A stretch of 64,000 bases of DNA, from the NCBI GenBank assembly GCA_030587365.1, contig JAUQZE010000023.1, positions 124,001 through 188,000 of the forward strand. Direction: 5' to 3'. A model generated the notes under the pieces. That model did no database searches. It saw only the letters and a list, made by a program, of their open reading frames with translations, and was not told where the DNA came from. Made by a program: the position numbers and the translations under genes. This document shows positions 42,896 to 51,896 of the stretch, one piece after another. Source of the stretch: Candidatus Freyarchaeota archaeon. GTDB taxonomy: Archaea > Asgardarchaeota > Jordiarchaeia > Jordiarchaeales > Jordiarchaeaceae. The stretch's first letter is position 1. Every line of letters starts with the position of its first letter.

Positions 42896-44506
42896 CTAAA
42901 TTTTTCCTTCCTTCTTTGCTATCTCTATAGCTTCGGCTTTTAGAACTTTTTTGTCTATCTTGGCAACACGGGTCAATGGTAGATTGTCCTTGAAGATGAA
43001 GCGTCTCGGAATTTTGTAATCCGCCAGTCCCTTCTTACAGTACTCTTTGAGCTCTTCTGCTGTAGGCTTTTTTTCCACCCATGGGTTTGGGCGTATAATA
43101 GCCCAAGGAACCTCTGTGTATGTGGGGTCTGGGACTCCCACAACCGCAGCTTGGACTACACCCGGGTACTTGGTGAGGTAGTCTTCCACCTCTGGCGGGT
43201 AAATGTTGTATGCTGCGTATCTTATGATTTCTTTTTTTCTGGCTGTGAGGATGAGGTAGCCGTCCGGTCGCAGGTAGCCTACGTCGCCGGTTAGCAGCCA
43301 GCCATCTTTGATTAGTGCCTTTGCTGTTTCTTCGGGGTTGCCAAAGTAACCGGCCATGATGCAGTCTCCCTTGAGTGCGATTTCTCCGATTTCACCTGTT
43401 TTTAGTTCCTTTTTAGGATCGTCTATGTCCACAATTTTGAGCTTGTAATCGCCAGCTGCTTTGCCCACGGTGTTGCACAGGTTGTCGAATGTGTCGTCCA
43501 CTTTGGTCCATGTTGCGAAACCCGAGTTCTCTGTTAGCCCCCAGCCTGTTACTACGTGTCCTTGTCCGATTTTTTGTAGGCGTTCTATTAGGTCTTTGGT
43601 TGGTGGTTCTCCGGCTATTATGCAGAGTCTAACTGAGGAAAAGTCGTAGTCGTTAAAGTTTGGTAGTATAAATTCTAACTGAAACATTGTTGGTATCTGG
43701 CCCCACATGGTGACCTTTTCGTTCTGAACGGTGTTCAGAGTGTCTGTGGGATTGAAATGGTCTAGGATTACCGTTGTTGCCGGAGTAAGTATGACGGTGG
43801 ATGCTATTTCGCATGAGCCTGCGACGTGTGATGGTGTGAAGTGCATCAGCACGCGGTCTTCTGGGGTGGCTTCACAGGTTTTGATTTCGTTTAAACACAT
43901 GGACGATATGCTCTTGTTGGTTAGAAGTGTTGCTTTTGGAGGACCGGTGGTGCCGGTGGTGAAAATGATAAGGATGGGATCCTCTTCGCGGGCTGCTTTC
44001 TTTCTTTTCTCAAGCTCCTTGTCTAGTTTGTTTAGCGGGTCTTTAAGCAGACTTTCCACGGTAACCGCTTTGGGGATTTTGGATTCCCCGATACTAATGT
44101 AGTGTTTGACGTTTTTTTCGAATTCGGGCAACATCTCTTTTACCTGTTCCTCGAAGTCGGATTTCGTGGATTCCAGGAAGGGTTGATAAATGAATACGTT
44201 TGGCTGCGCGATGTTGTTCGTGTAGCTCAGCTCGGTTTTTTTGAACCGGGTGTCTAGTGGGGTTAGTATCGCTCCTATTTTCGCCGTAGCCATAAAAAAC
44301 AATAAGAACTCAGGGATGGGAGGAATATAAGCGGCCGCTCGGTCACCCTTTTTTACCCCCATTTTTATCAGGTGCTTTGCTAATATGTCGGAGATTTCAT
44401 CTAATTCTTTATAGGTTCCGCTCTTGCCAATATACCTATAGGCTTCAAGGTCAGGATACTCCTTCGAATTTCTCTCCAAATATCTCCACATAATTCTTTC
44501 ATCCAA
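42896..44506 (-). CDS. AMP-forming acyl-CoA synthetase
   Basis: A 536-residue adenylate-forming enzyme. The phosphate loop FTTGTTGPPKATLL is near 180, the TENSGFATW adenine block near 328, GDVGYLRPDGYL with the ARKKEIIRYAAYNIYPPEVE hinge near 410-440, and the catalytic Lys in RVAKIDKK near 518. It activates a carboxylic acid with ATP and CoA. The acid may be a fatty or aromatic acid, which cannot be told apart here. It is upstream of no obvious operon partner; the HepT/MntA genes lie behind its promoter. Confidence 0.9.
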   Translation of the reverse strand: MDERIMWRYLERNSKEYPDLEAYRYIGKSGTYKELDEISDILAKHLIKMGVKKGDRAAAYIPPIPEFLLFFMATAKIGAILTPLDTRFKKTELSYTNNIAQPNVFIYQPFLESTKSDFEEQVKEMLPEFEKNVKHYISIGESKIPKAVTVESLLKDPLNKLDKELEKRKKAAREEDPILIIFTTGTTGPPKATLLTNKSISSMCLNEIKTCEATPEDRVLMHFTPSHVAGSCEIASTVILTPATTVILDHFNPTDTLNTVQNEKVTMWGQIPTMFQLEFILPNFNDYDFSSVRLCIIAGEPPTKDLIERLQKIGQGHVVTGWGLTENSGFATWTKVDDTFDNLCNTVGKAAGDYKLKIVDIDDPKKELKTGEIGEIALKGDCIMAGYFGNPEETAKALIKDGWLLTGDVGYLRPDGYLILTARKKEIIRYAAYNIYPPEVEDYLTKYPGVVQAAVVGVPDPTYTEVPWAIIRPNPWVEKKPTAEELKEYCKKGLADYKIPRRFIFKDNLPLTRVAKIDKKVLKAEAIEIAKKEGKI

Positions 44507-44632
44507 TTAAAACTTCCTCCATAAGATCGCTCCAAATTTCGAAATAAGTCAAATTTTACTCACAGACTTTCCATATAAAGAAAACGTTTTGGTTCGCAGT
44601 ATTTCAATTAGTAAAAGCAATCTGCTCACACG

Positions 44633-45070
44633 CTACTCTGGGGATGATGCTTTTAGTATGTTTTTCTCCATTTCTTTTTCGAATTCCTTCACATCTTTGA
44701 GGTTGCTTTTCACTATCTCCAGAATTTTCTTGTTTTCAACTTCCCCATATCTGTGGGCTAGCAGGTTTCTGAATTTTGCCATTTCTTGCATTTTTTCTGA
44801 AAGCTTTGGACTAATCACTTTCTCCTCGCCTAGAATTTGAAATATTTCACTGTATTTTTCCGCTCTTCTATATCCTCTGACCGAGATTATGTGGTTGGCT
44901 ATGTCTACGCAGGACTCAACTATTTCAAGCAAGGAATACTTCACGGCTTGAATGTCTTTGTAGCTCTTTTCAAACTCTTTGAGTCCCATCTCTTTGTACT
45001 GCTCCAAGAATCTGAGATTTCTCTCAATTACGTCAATTTTTCCTTCTACGACCTTTCGGTTCACATCCAA
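44633..45070 (-). CDS. hepT: HEPN toxin of HepT/MntA type
   Basis: A 145-residue all-helical HEPN (DUF86) protein. The RNase and modification motif RX4HXY is intact as RNLLAHRY near 103-110. In characterised pairs the partner MntA adds AMP units to the Tyr of this motif and silences the toxin RNase. It lies 13 bases after the MntA stop in the same operon. Confidence 0.88.
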   Translation of the reverse strand: MDVNRKVVEGKIDVIERNLRFLEQYKEMGLKEFEKSYKDIQAVKYSLLEIVESCVDIANHIISVRGYRRAEKYSEIFQILGEEKVISPKLSEKMQEMAKFRNLLAHRYGEVENKKILEIVKSNLKDVKEFEKEMEKNILKASSPE

Positions 45071-45083
45071 AGAGTTTCCCCCT

Positions 45084-45491
45084 TCAAGTTGAGGTTAATA
45101 TCCGCTTTCTCCTTACTTTATCATATTCTTCGTAGAAGGGTTTAAAGTCCAAGTATTCTTTTGTTATCGAAGTTTCGAACTCTACTCTTTCCTCTTCGTC
45201 CCTACAGAAGACCACCTTTCCCTCCTTGATTACCTGGTAGACGAATCTCGGCGATTGGTTATTCAGTATTCTTAAGTCAACCTCCCGCCCTACGCTTGGC
45301 TTTTTCTCAATCTCCCCAGCGAGTCTTGCGGGGTATAGTGCGTCTGGTTCAAACTTCCTCCTCAGCACAAGCCCTATGTCGATATCGCTTTTTTCACCCG
45401 CATATCCCTTAACCGTTGAGCCGTACAGGTAGGCTACGATGACCTCTTCACGAGGGGATAAAACCTCTTTGACAATAGTTGATACATCCAT
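45084..45491 (-). CDS. mntA: MNT nucleotidyltransferase antitoxin of HepT/MntA type
   Basis: A 135-residue minimal nucleotidyltransferase. The active site GSX10DXD is intact: GSTVKGYAGEKSDID near 25-39, with a third Asp in EVDLRIL near 72. It is first in the operon, before the toxin, as usual in this system. It likely neutralises HepT by adding AMP. A decayed second pair lies near 36.3-36.8 kb. Confidence 0.9.
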   Translation of the reverse strand: MDVSTIVKEVLSPREEVIVAYLYGSTVKGYAGEKSDIDIGLVLRRKFEPDALYPARLAGEIEKKPSVGREVDLRILNNQSPRFVYQVIKEGKVVFCRDEEERVEFETSITKEYLDFKPFYEEYDKVRRKRILTST

Positions 45492-45602
45492 TTAAACCAT
45501 CTATTTAAGTGATTACTGCAATTATACTCTATTCTCTTTTGGTTATATCTTTCGGTTCACATCAAGCGGCTCTTCATATATTATTTATCCCTTTTTATTT
45601 TT

Positions 45603-45997
45603 TTAAATTAATGGAACATAATTCTTAGTTTGACACCTCAATTTTTTTAAGACACTCAACATTATTCGTAAGACAAGAAGAATTGCAACCAGATTCTTAC
45701 CCATATCGTGGATATCACCCTCAACGGTTCCGAGCACAACCCTTCCACGAACAGACCCTTTCCGCTTCACCAACTTGGGTTTAACCAGATTCAAGACATT
45801 CAGGAAAATATCTGCTGCCAGTACCAGTTCACTCAGATAGTACTCTTTCGCCTCGTAGCGTGCCCAGCAATCTCTAATCCTTTCCGGCACAGCTCAACAA
45901 TCTGCAATGGGTCCTCACCCGCCTGCAGCTTCTCCTTGACAATCTTAAACGCAGAATCCTCATCGAGGTCAGAAATAGCCCTGACAAGCTCCTCCAA
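45603..45997 (-). pseudogene. Truncated and frameshifted corrinoid protein
   Basis: From TTG at 45997 the frame reads an N-terminal cap (LVRAISDLDEDSAFKIVKEK). A one-base loss near 45878 shifts it, and the next frame continues KEYYLSELVLAADIFLNVL and VEGDIHDMGKNLVAILL, which keeps the cobalt-binding DxHxxG. The Rossmann part that should follow is missing, replaced by unrelated residues. It is a dead relative of the intact carriers at 13885 and 47341 and lies just downstream of the second methyltransferase gene. Confidence 0.78.
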
Positions 45998-46182
45998 AAT
46001 TATTCCTCCAAGAAGATCATTTAGGAAGACACAACGCTTTCTTAAAATATAATTAAAACTGTTTTATAATTTTCGATTCCTAAAACAATCGGAACTTTTT
46101 TACTAATTCCTACAGACTTAGCTTAAAAAAAAGGAGGGAAAAGTTGTTATCTAGTCATTTTTTTGAGAGAGAATTGTAAGTA

Positions 46183-47337
46183 TCATCTTCGATAGACTCC
46201 GTACTTTTTGGTTGTGTCTACTATGGCTTTTACGTTCTCGAATTTGGCGTCGTCGGGAACTTCTGCACTTACAATTAGTCCCCCGCCCTCAGCGCACCCA
46301 TCAATTATTTTCTTTACTTCTTTTTCCACTTCTTTGGGTGTTCCGAACGATAGAAGTGATGGTTTCAGGTTGCCGAAGAGACACATGTGGTCGCCCAAGA
46401 TTTCTTTTGCCTTGAAAATATCGGTGCGTTCATCTAGATGTAAGTAACACTTTTTTGACGGCAATTCTCTGAGATATTCTAGAAGTGGAGTCCAGTTCGT
46501 GTCGAAGTGGCACTGTATCCTCTTAACCTTATCCTTTACCGCGTGGAGAACCTTTTTGAGATAAGGTAAGCCGAACTTCTCAAAAGTTTTTGGACTCACA
46601 AAGTCCGCGCTTAGCCCTCCAGATCCACAGAGTATGTATTCTGCTCCCGCCATCTCTATCATGTACAGCGCGATTGCTATGAGGCCGTCTACCATCCAGT
46701 CGCAGGCTTCAATAATCTTTTCTGGTCGTCTATGTAGGTCGAGTAGAAAGTTTGTAGTACCCCTCAGCTTGTTTAAGAGGTCGTATGGAGCGGCAACTTG
46801 TCCTTCGAGCATAGGTGGTGCTTGATATTTCTCCATCCACTTTGCCTTCAGCATAACGGATTTCATTCCGAACTCCGGTATCTTGGCGATGTCTAGTAAG
46901 CTTCCGCGTTTGAAATTGAAGAAACGATACAACCCCTCATTGATTATAAGGTCGTAACCGTTTTCATCCATTATTGGGTTTTCCCTGGAGTGCTCATTAA
47001 TCTCCGCCATCCGATCTGGTGGAAGTTCTCTCCCTGGAAGATACCATTCAAAGTAAAATGTGGAGAACATACCCGGGAATGGGTCAAAGTACATTAGGCC
47101 CATCGGAGCAACATCGATCATATCAACCTTGCCAATTTTGAGGTACGTTTCTTCGTAAGCTTTTTCAAATTTCTCAAAATCAAAAAGGTACTCGGCTAAC
47201 GTGATACCCGCTACTCTTGCTGGGAATGTGTCTAGAAGTGGAGCGACCGGTACTCGGTCAGGCTCTTTTAAATCCATGGCGGCATTAATTCTTTCCAGAG
47301 GCGTCATAGCTTCTTCAGTAGAAGTAGATTTGCCCAT
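46183..47337 (-). CDS. Uroporphyrinogen decarboxylase-family methyltransferase
   Basis: A 384-residue URO-D fold enzyme, last gene of the small protein / corrinoid / methyltransferase operon (three bases after the corrinoid stop). Start LERINAAMDLKEPDRVPVAP and late MCLFGNLKPSLL mark the family. The metal site region reads RIQCHFDTN, so the HxC zinc pair of MtaA is replaced. It probably exchanges a methyl group with the corrinoid protein upstream. It is quite diverged from the paralog at 14531, so the two likely use different methyl compounds. Confidence 0.8.
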   Translation of the reverse strand: MGKSTSTEEAMTPLERINAAMDLKEPDRVPVAPLLDTFPARVAGITLAEYLFDFEKFEKAYEETYLKIGKVDMIDVAPMGLMYFDPFPGMFSTFYFEWYLPGRELPPDRMAEINEHSRENPIMDENGYDLIINEGLYRFFNFKRGSLLDIAKIPEFGMKSVMLKAKWMEKYQAPPMLEGQVAAPYDLLNKLRGTTNFLLDLHRRPEKIIEACDWMVDGLIAIALYMIEMAGAEYILCGSGGLSADFVSPKTFEKFGLPYLKKVLHAVKDKVKRIQCHFDTNWTPLLEYLRELPSKKCYLHLDERTDIFKAKEILGDHMCLFGNLKPSLLSFGTPKEVEKEVKKIIDGCAEGGGLIVSAEVPDDAKFENVKAIVDTTKKYGVYRR

Positions 47338-47340
47338 CTT

Positions 47341-47979
47341 TTATTTCACCCCCAAAAACCCCTTTATGATTCTTAGTCCCTCATAGGCATCTTGGGTGAA
47401 AGCATCTGCTCCCACAATTTCTCTCCATTTTTCGTCGACAGGAAGACCTCCTATAATCACCTTAACTTTGTTCCTTAGACCCTCTTTCTTTAGGACTTCC
47501 ACAGTTTCTTTCATCGGCTCAACAGCCATAGTCAAAATTCCAGATAGCCCTAACACTTGGGCTTTTTCCCGCTTCACCACTCTGATAAAGTCCTCCGGTG
47601 GAACATCAGTACCCAAATCATATACCGTGAATCCGTCGTTTTTTAGCAGAGCTACCATTATGTTTTTTCCAATATCGTGCAAATCGCCCTTCACAGTTCC
47701 TATCACTATCGTTCCCATTTCCCTTTCTTTTGAGATCTCGAGCTTGGGTTCGATGAGATCCATTGCCAATTTGAATATTTCAGCAGCCATAACCAAGTCT
47801 GAAAGAAAGTATACCTTAGAGGAATATTTTTCACCCACCATGTCCATGCCCTTCTTTAAATCGTTTAAAATTTTCCGGGCTGGTTTTCCCGCGTCTAAAT
47901 GCTTCAGTACCATTTCAAGCACACGCTTCTCCTCAAGATTCACCAAAGCGTCCACTAATTCACTATTTTTTCCGCTCAT
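47341..47979 (-). CDS. Corrinoid-binding methyl-carrier protein
   Basis: A 212-residue carrier like the one at 13885: helical cap domain, then cobalt-ligating DLHDIGKNI near 103, VYDLGTDVPPEDF and the GLSGILTMA and IIGGLPVDE strands. The gene start overlaps the stop of the small proline-rich gene by 17 bases, so translation is coupled. It carries methyl groups for the URO-D enzyme that follows. Confidence 0.9.
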   Translation of the reverse strand: MSGKNSELVDALVNLEEKRVLEMVLKHLDAGKPARKILNDLKKGMDMVGEKYSSKVYFLSDLVMAAEIFKLAMDLIEPKLEISKEREMGTIVIGTVKGDLHDIGKNIMVALLKNDGFTVYDLGTDVPPEDFIRVVKREKAQVLGLSGILTMAVEPMKETVEVLKKEGLRNKVKVIIGGLPVDEKWREIVGADAFTQDAYEGLRIIKGFLGVK

Positions 47980-48130
47980 CTTTCGACTCTCCTTTCTGAG
48001 GTGCTGGTGGCGGTGCAGGCGGGGGCACGCCCCACATTCCTAATAGGAAAGGTAAAATATTGACGGCTATGTCTGCGTTTTTTCCAAACATCAACTTGGC
48101 GACAGCTTTTCTTTTCTCTTCACTCATCAT
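47963..48130 (-). CDS. Small proline-rich protein heading the methyltransferase operon
   Basis: A 55-residue protein from ATG at 48130, which follows GGAGGG; longer frames start upstream inside the ribosome site. A helical part with EKRKAVAKLMFGKNADIAVN is followed by a hydrophobic segment, a PPPAPPPAP stretch and a Lys/Glu-rich tail. It overlaps the corrinoid gene and is co-transcribed. It is not a known family to me. It might be a docking or assembly factor for the corrinoid/methyltransferase complex, which is speculation. Confidence 0.6.
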   Translation of the reverse strand: MMSEEKRKAVAKLMFGKNADIAVNILPFLLGMWGVPPPAPPPAPQKGESKDERKK

Positions 48131-48160
48131 TTCTACAAAACCCTCCAATTAGTGGCTCCA

Positions 48161-48173
48161 CTCTATATATAAC
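48161..48173 (-). promoter_or_regulatory. TATA-like box of the second methyltransferase operon
   Basis: On the minus strand GTTATATATAG lies about 31-40 bases before the ATG at 48130, suitable for an archaeal TATA box with a short leader carrying GGAGGG. Confidence 0.5.
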
Positions 48174-48319
48174 ACTAATAACTATAAAAAAATTATCAAA
48201 AAACCTTCAATTTTTTAAATGCTCTACATTTTTAAATATGGAAATAATAACAGCATTTTTATATTACAAAAGTATAAAACACATACCAACGTAAATGGCA
48301 ACAAGCGAGGCTTTGGAAA

Positions 48320-49030
48320 TTGGCAGAACCAGAATTTCCTGATTTTAAAATGAGTGACAAGGCTCCGTATGAACTACCACCCCCCAGACCTCTCACAGAG
48401 TTTCTTATGAAGGGGATAAAACAAGAAGAAATGATGTACGGTTACGTGTTCACCAGCCGGTTCATAAAGTATGCTCTAGAGTATATGGCTCAAAAAATCG
48501 GAGAGGAAACCCCCAAAGATATTGAAAATTTAGACCAGCTGACAGAATATATAATCTCAAAATCCGATAAGTACCCCACACCCTACGCTATGATTCCGTA
48601 TGCCCAAGCCAAGACTGAAAATGAGTTACAGGGTCACACCGGAGCAGGAACAACTATGGAAACAATGGCTCTTTCTAAAGATGCAGCGAAAGGCTCAAAC
48701 ATCGAAGGCAAAAATATGAATATGGACGATATAATATTAAAGTTGAGCCAGTTTTTAACTGCAATGAAATATAGTCCTAAAGAATGGGGATACAGAATAA
48801 ATAGAGATGGAAGTGTAGACTTTGCCATTCCAAAATGCTTCTTTAGAGACGGATGCCGAATGGCCTACAATGAGAACTTGTTAAAACGGCGAGACGGCAA
48901 GATGAGATGCGGCCTAACCCATTTCATATGCGGCTATTTTAAACTAGCTACGGGTTACGTATGGGACTACGACTTCTTAGAACATTATGAATCACATTGT
49001 ACAGTGAGATGTTCTATACGCTATCACTAG
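48320..49030 (+). CDS. Cys-signature protein family, paralog 3
   Basis: A 236-residue paralog starting at TTG (MAEPEFPDFKM), more diverged than copies 1 and 2. It keeps DIENLDQL, DKYPTPYA, TENELQGHTGA and the C-terminal PKCFFRDGCRMAY, MRCGLTHF and SHCTVR. It lost the Cys of the YPTPYC block and the final FEC Cys, which narrows the essential set to the two of PxC...DxC, the GKxxC and the HC near the end. It is divergent from the methyltransferase operon, with a shared 170-base promoter region. Confidence 0.74.
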   Translation: MAEPEFPDFKMSDKAPYELPPPRPLTEFLMKGIKQEEMMYGYVFTSRFIKYALEYMAQKIGEETPKDIENLDQLTEYIISKSDKYPTPYAMIPYAQAKTENELQGHTGAGTTMETMALSKDAAKGSNIEGKNMNMDDIILKLSQFLTAMKYSPKEWGYRINRDGSVDFAIPKCFFRDGCRMAYNENLLKRRDGKMRCGLTHFICGYFKLATGYVWDYDFLEHYESHCTVRCSIRYH

Positions 49031-49272
49031 TTCGAGAATAAGAGCATCTGGTGTAGGAAGTTTTACATAACTTTCGTTCAAGATCCTATTAAAAAGATTG
49101 GGCGATTCGATCTAACTCCCAGCGTATTGGAGACAATCATATATCTTAAAATAATAACCGTAAGCTGAAGGCTTAAACTTCCTAGCTCTTCTGTTAAAAT
49201 CCGCAGCAAAAAACCTTTTATGAAATATATTTTTAAATAACAAACCCCAGACTCTACTTAGGGTGATATAAT

Positions 49273-49524
49273 TTGCCAAAAAGAGAGAAAAGACCGACAT
49301 CAGAAGACGATGAGGATAGGGAAACACCTTGGAAATCCAAGGAAGACACGGAGAATATTTACGACGATGAGCAACGGGAGAAAATGGTAGAAGAAGATGA
49401 AATCACTTGGGCAGAGGCAGCTTTCATGGAAGGCAGAGAAGAAAGACCCTGGAAAAGAAAATACAAACCACACACCGACACCACATCCGTACAAACGGCC
49501 GAAGAAGACTACTTCGAAGATTAA
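49273..49524 (+). CDS. Small acidic hydrophilic protein
   Basis: An 83-residue highly charged protein starting at TTG behind GGTGAT. It has many Glu, Asp, Lys and Arg, and an EITWAEAAFMEGREERPWKR segment near 43-62 that looks most ordered. It is probably disordered otherwise. No family is recognised. Confidence 0.55.
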   Translation: MPKREKRPTSEDDEDRETPWKSKEDTENIYDDEQREKMVEEDEITWAEAAFMEGREERPWKRKYKPHTDTTSVQTAEEDYFED

Positions 49525-49884
49525 TGCTCATAATTAGAAATATCTAAAACTAACCGACATTCTCGCAATCAGAATTTTGGAAATGTGCCAGAATTAGTTT
49601 GTCAGTTAATCCATTTAAATAGCGGTTTAGGGCTCTAAATTTTAATAAGTTTAAACTTTTTAATAGTTAAAAAATGGTTGGAAAAAAGGAAATAGGCTCA
49701 AAGATTTATTTTTCGGAAACTATGGGCATGTTTTATTCTGTTATAGTGGTGTATCTGTTACACCTCTATAAACACTCTCTATCATACGCACCAGAAAGCT
49801 AGGGCAGTATTACTAGAAATAATAGAAGGGTTGGAAAATAAAAAAAGAACGAATTTTGTAGTATCAAACCGTGCAATGTGTTAT
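49525..49884. other. Gap without a gene
   Basis: 360 AT-rich bases between convergent genes. I see no frame or repeat worth calling. Confidence 0.5.
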
Positions 49885-50547
49885 TTATTCTGTTCCTCTT
49901 GTACCTGAGATAATTGCCTGGATTCCTCGAATTATTAAGCCTATGGAGAGTAATAAGACCAGTAGCAAATAACCAGGTGATGGCATCACGTAGTAGAAGC
50001 CAAAAGGTGGAATGTAATTACCCGTAAGTGGTAAAATTCCGTTCCACATTATGGTACCTAGTGTTGGATTGATTAGGATAAGTACTGAAAATATGACAAG
50101 TACAGCACCAAAGATGATGTATAGCGCTCGATGCCAGTCAGGAAGATTCGTGTTAGACACGCCCGAAGTAATTCCTAACACTCCGTTAATCAACAGACCT
50201 ATGCCTAGCAATATTATCAAAATTGAGATACCAGTTAAGGGGAATATTATAACCAATATAGCGATCAAAATTGATAATAAGCCTAATACGAGGTCTAAGC
50301 CTCGTCGCCAAGAGGGGAGCGTCTTACCGCCAGCTCCGACGATAATTCCTGCCAATCCTATGAACATAAGTGCAAAAGAGAATAGAAAGATCATGAAGGC
50401 GACTGCAAAGCTGTAATATATCCAAACCGCGACTGCCAATACGATAGCGATTACACCTAGAATGATTTGTAAGGCACGGTACCAGCCAGGAAGTATTTCA
50501 CTCAAGTTAAATCCTCCTCCACTTTTTAAAAAAGAAAATATTTTCAT
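49885..50547 (-). CDS. DUF308 (HdeD-like) membrane protein
   Basis: A 220-residue membrane protein with about six helices built as repeated pairs, containing the repeating LPSWRRGLDLVLGLLSI and LPDWHRALYIIFGAVL units that mark DUF308/HdeD. E. coli HdeD is linked to acid resistance; the archaeal role is unknown. The N-terminal LPGWYRALQIILG is a third unit. It lies in a block of membrane genes interrupted by the structured repeat. Confidence 0.85.
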   Translation of the reverse strand: MKIFSFLKSGGGFNLSEILPGWYRALQIILGVIAIVLAVAVWIYYSFAVAFMIFLFSFALMFIGLAGIIVGAGGKTLPSWRRGLDLVLGLLSILIAILVIIFPLTGISILIILLGIGLLINGVLGITSGVSNTNLPDWHRALYIIFGAVLVIFSVLILINPTLGTIMWNGILPLTGNYIPPFGFYYVMPSPGYLLLVLLLSIGLIIRGIQAIISGTRGTE

Positions 50548-50630
50548 TACTCTTAAATTTTTCGTGAAATATCAGTTTCGAAAGTATCAAATTTTCCCGA
50601 GATGTCGAGGCCAAGTTTCACCTACCCATC

Positions 50631-50989
50631 GACTTGTTGCGTAATTATTTCTTTCTTCCTTGTCTACACATTTTTTTGAGGACGTAAACTTATCTTCCTC
50701 CTCATCATATATCCTTTTACCTCCCAAGGTTTTAATAGAATGGTTGATGACAAGATTGTTAGGAGGGAGGAGCTGATCCTTTTCCAGATAGGCGGTAGAG
50801 ACCAGCGATAGGCTCCTCCGGAGCCCTGTTCTGAGAATGCGTGACGGCACTCACCCCAGCCGCCCAATGGGAAGTAGGCTTAAAGGGTCGCGGTTTACAA
50901 CCGGCTCTGCTAAACCGTTTCGGAGAACTCCAGGCGGGCAGAGGCTAAAGCCTACAAAAAGAAAAAGAAATTATTGTGCAACAAGGCAT
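50631..50989. mobile_element. Repeat element with terminal inverted repeats, copy A
   Basis: About 355 bases bounded by inverted repeats: CTTGTTGCGTAATTATTTCT on the left and its near complement ending GCAACAAGGC on the right. A T/C-rich left arm leads to a GC-rich core that is strongly conserved with copy B at 51897-52258. No open frame is kept between copies, so it is a non-coding, MITE-like unit. No transposase with these ends is in the window. Confidence 0.7.
50740..50960 (+). ncRNA. Structured RNA core of repeat copy A (strand assigned by reading direction only)
   Basis: Predicted stems: GGAGGAGC (50766-50773) with GCTCCTCC (50812-50819); CGGTT (50891-50895) with AACCG (50899-50903); CCG/CGG around TTT near 50915; AGGC/GCCT around TAAA near 50943. 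The second stem changes to CGGTC/GACCG in copy B, a paired change that supports a real RNA helix. It matches no RNA class I know. The strand is not proven. Confidence 0.5.
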
Positions 50990-51044
50990 AATAAATAGAA
51001 ACTCAAACGTTTAAACTTAAAAAAAAGAAAAAAATTAAACTAGT

Positions 51045-51464
51045 TTAGAATATGCTCCGGTTTTCAACTTTGCCTCTCCAGAATATTCCCCAGACTAAGA
51101 GAACAAGTGATGCGGCTATAGCTCCAATACCAATGAAGATCCCTAAGAATACAGAAATATCCTGAAGCCCTGACGTTTTACCTGTGAAAATGCCGGTAAG
51201 CAATATTTCCGTAGGATTCACTAGGAAATAATAAGATAATACACCGTAGATCAGGCCGCCGACTCCTATTACCATTCCAATGACAGAAATAATTATGAAA
51301 CGTGTAGCATACCATTGGAGACTGCTGTAAACTTGTTCTGTAATTTTCTCGTACGATGGTGCAGGACGCCTTTCTTTTGGCTCTTTTTCCTTAGTTTCCT
51401 TCTTCCTTCCTAAAGGCATTTCTTTTTCCTCCATTGGTTTCTGCTTACTGCTATTTTTTCTCAA
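51045..51464 (-). CDS. Two-helix membrane protein, second of a paralog pair
   Basis: A 139-residue protein with a ~45-residue charged Lys/Glu-rich start, a helix near 55-80 and another near 105-128. It shares layout and the FLGIFIGIGAIAASLVLLVWG helix style with the upstream gene, so the pair probably arose by duplication. The genes overlap by 14 bases. Function unknown. Confidence 0.68.
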   Translation of the reverse strand: MRKNSSKQKPMEEKEMPLGRKKETKEKEPKERRPAPSYEKITEQVYSSLQWYATRFIIISVIGMVIGVGGLIYGVLSYYFLVNPTEILLTGIFTGKTSGLQDISVFLGIFIGIGAIAASLVLLVWGIFWRGKVENRSIF

Positions 51465-51738
51465 ACCTTTTCCTCAGTCTTCTTCCCTCACTGCGCATCC
51501 AGTATAGACCCCACAGCGTTAGAAAACCACCTATTGCAATGAAGGCTAGTCCAACGAATAACCCTAAAAATACCACAATATTTGATGCAAAGGCTGAAGT
51601 ACCATAGACCAGGTAGGTGAGAATCGCAAAGACACCGGCTACTGCTCCAAGAGCTACCAGCACAACGCTTATTATGATGTACTTAGAGGCTATCGATATG
51701 ATCGACGCACTGGCTTCCAAATCTATTTCTCTAGCCAT
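51451..51738 (-). CDS. Two-helix membrane protein, first of a paralog pair
   Basis: A 95-residue protein with helices near 20-46 and 55-78 and a basic tail ending RRLRKRFEKK. It overlaps the next gene by 14 bases, implying coupled translation. The pair may form a complex in the membrane. No family recognised. Confidence 0.7.
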   Translation of the reverse strand: MAREIDLEASASIISIASKYIIISVVLVALGAVAGVFAILTYLVYGTSAFASNIVVFLGLFVGLAFIAIGGFLTLWGLYWMRSEGRRLRKRFEKK

Positions 51739-51810
51739 TCTCTATAAACCCTCCAATTTTAGACTTAATAAGCAACTTTAATACTTAAATACTTTTTCAA
51801 TTATCTCCTC

Positions 51811-51896
51811 ATTGCGTAATTGTTTCTTCCTCCTTCTTGTGCCCTTTTTAACGTTGTGAAACCCATTTTCCTTTCCCGATATACTTTTTCCATCCT
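51811..51896. repeat. Left-arm fragment of the inverted-repeat element
   Basis: TTGCGTAATTGTTTCTTCCTC and the following T/C-rich arm match the left ends of copies A and B but the core is absent; copy B starts immediately after. It looks like a truncated third copy, into or beside which copy B was placed. Confidence 0.55.
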
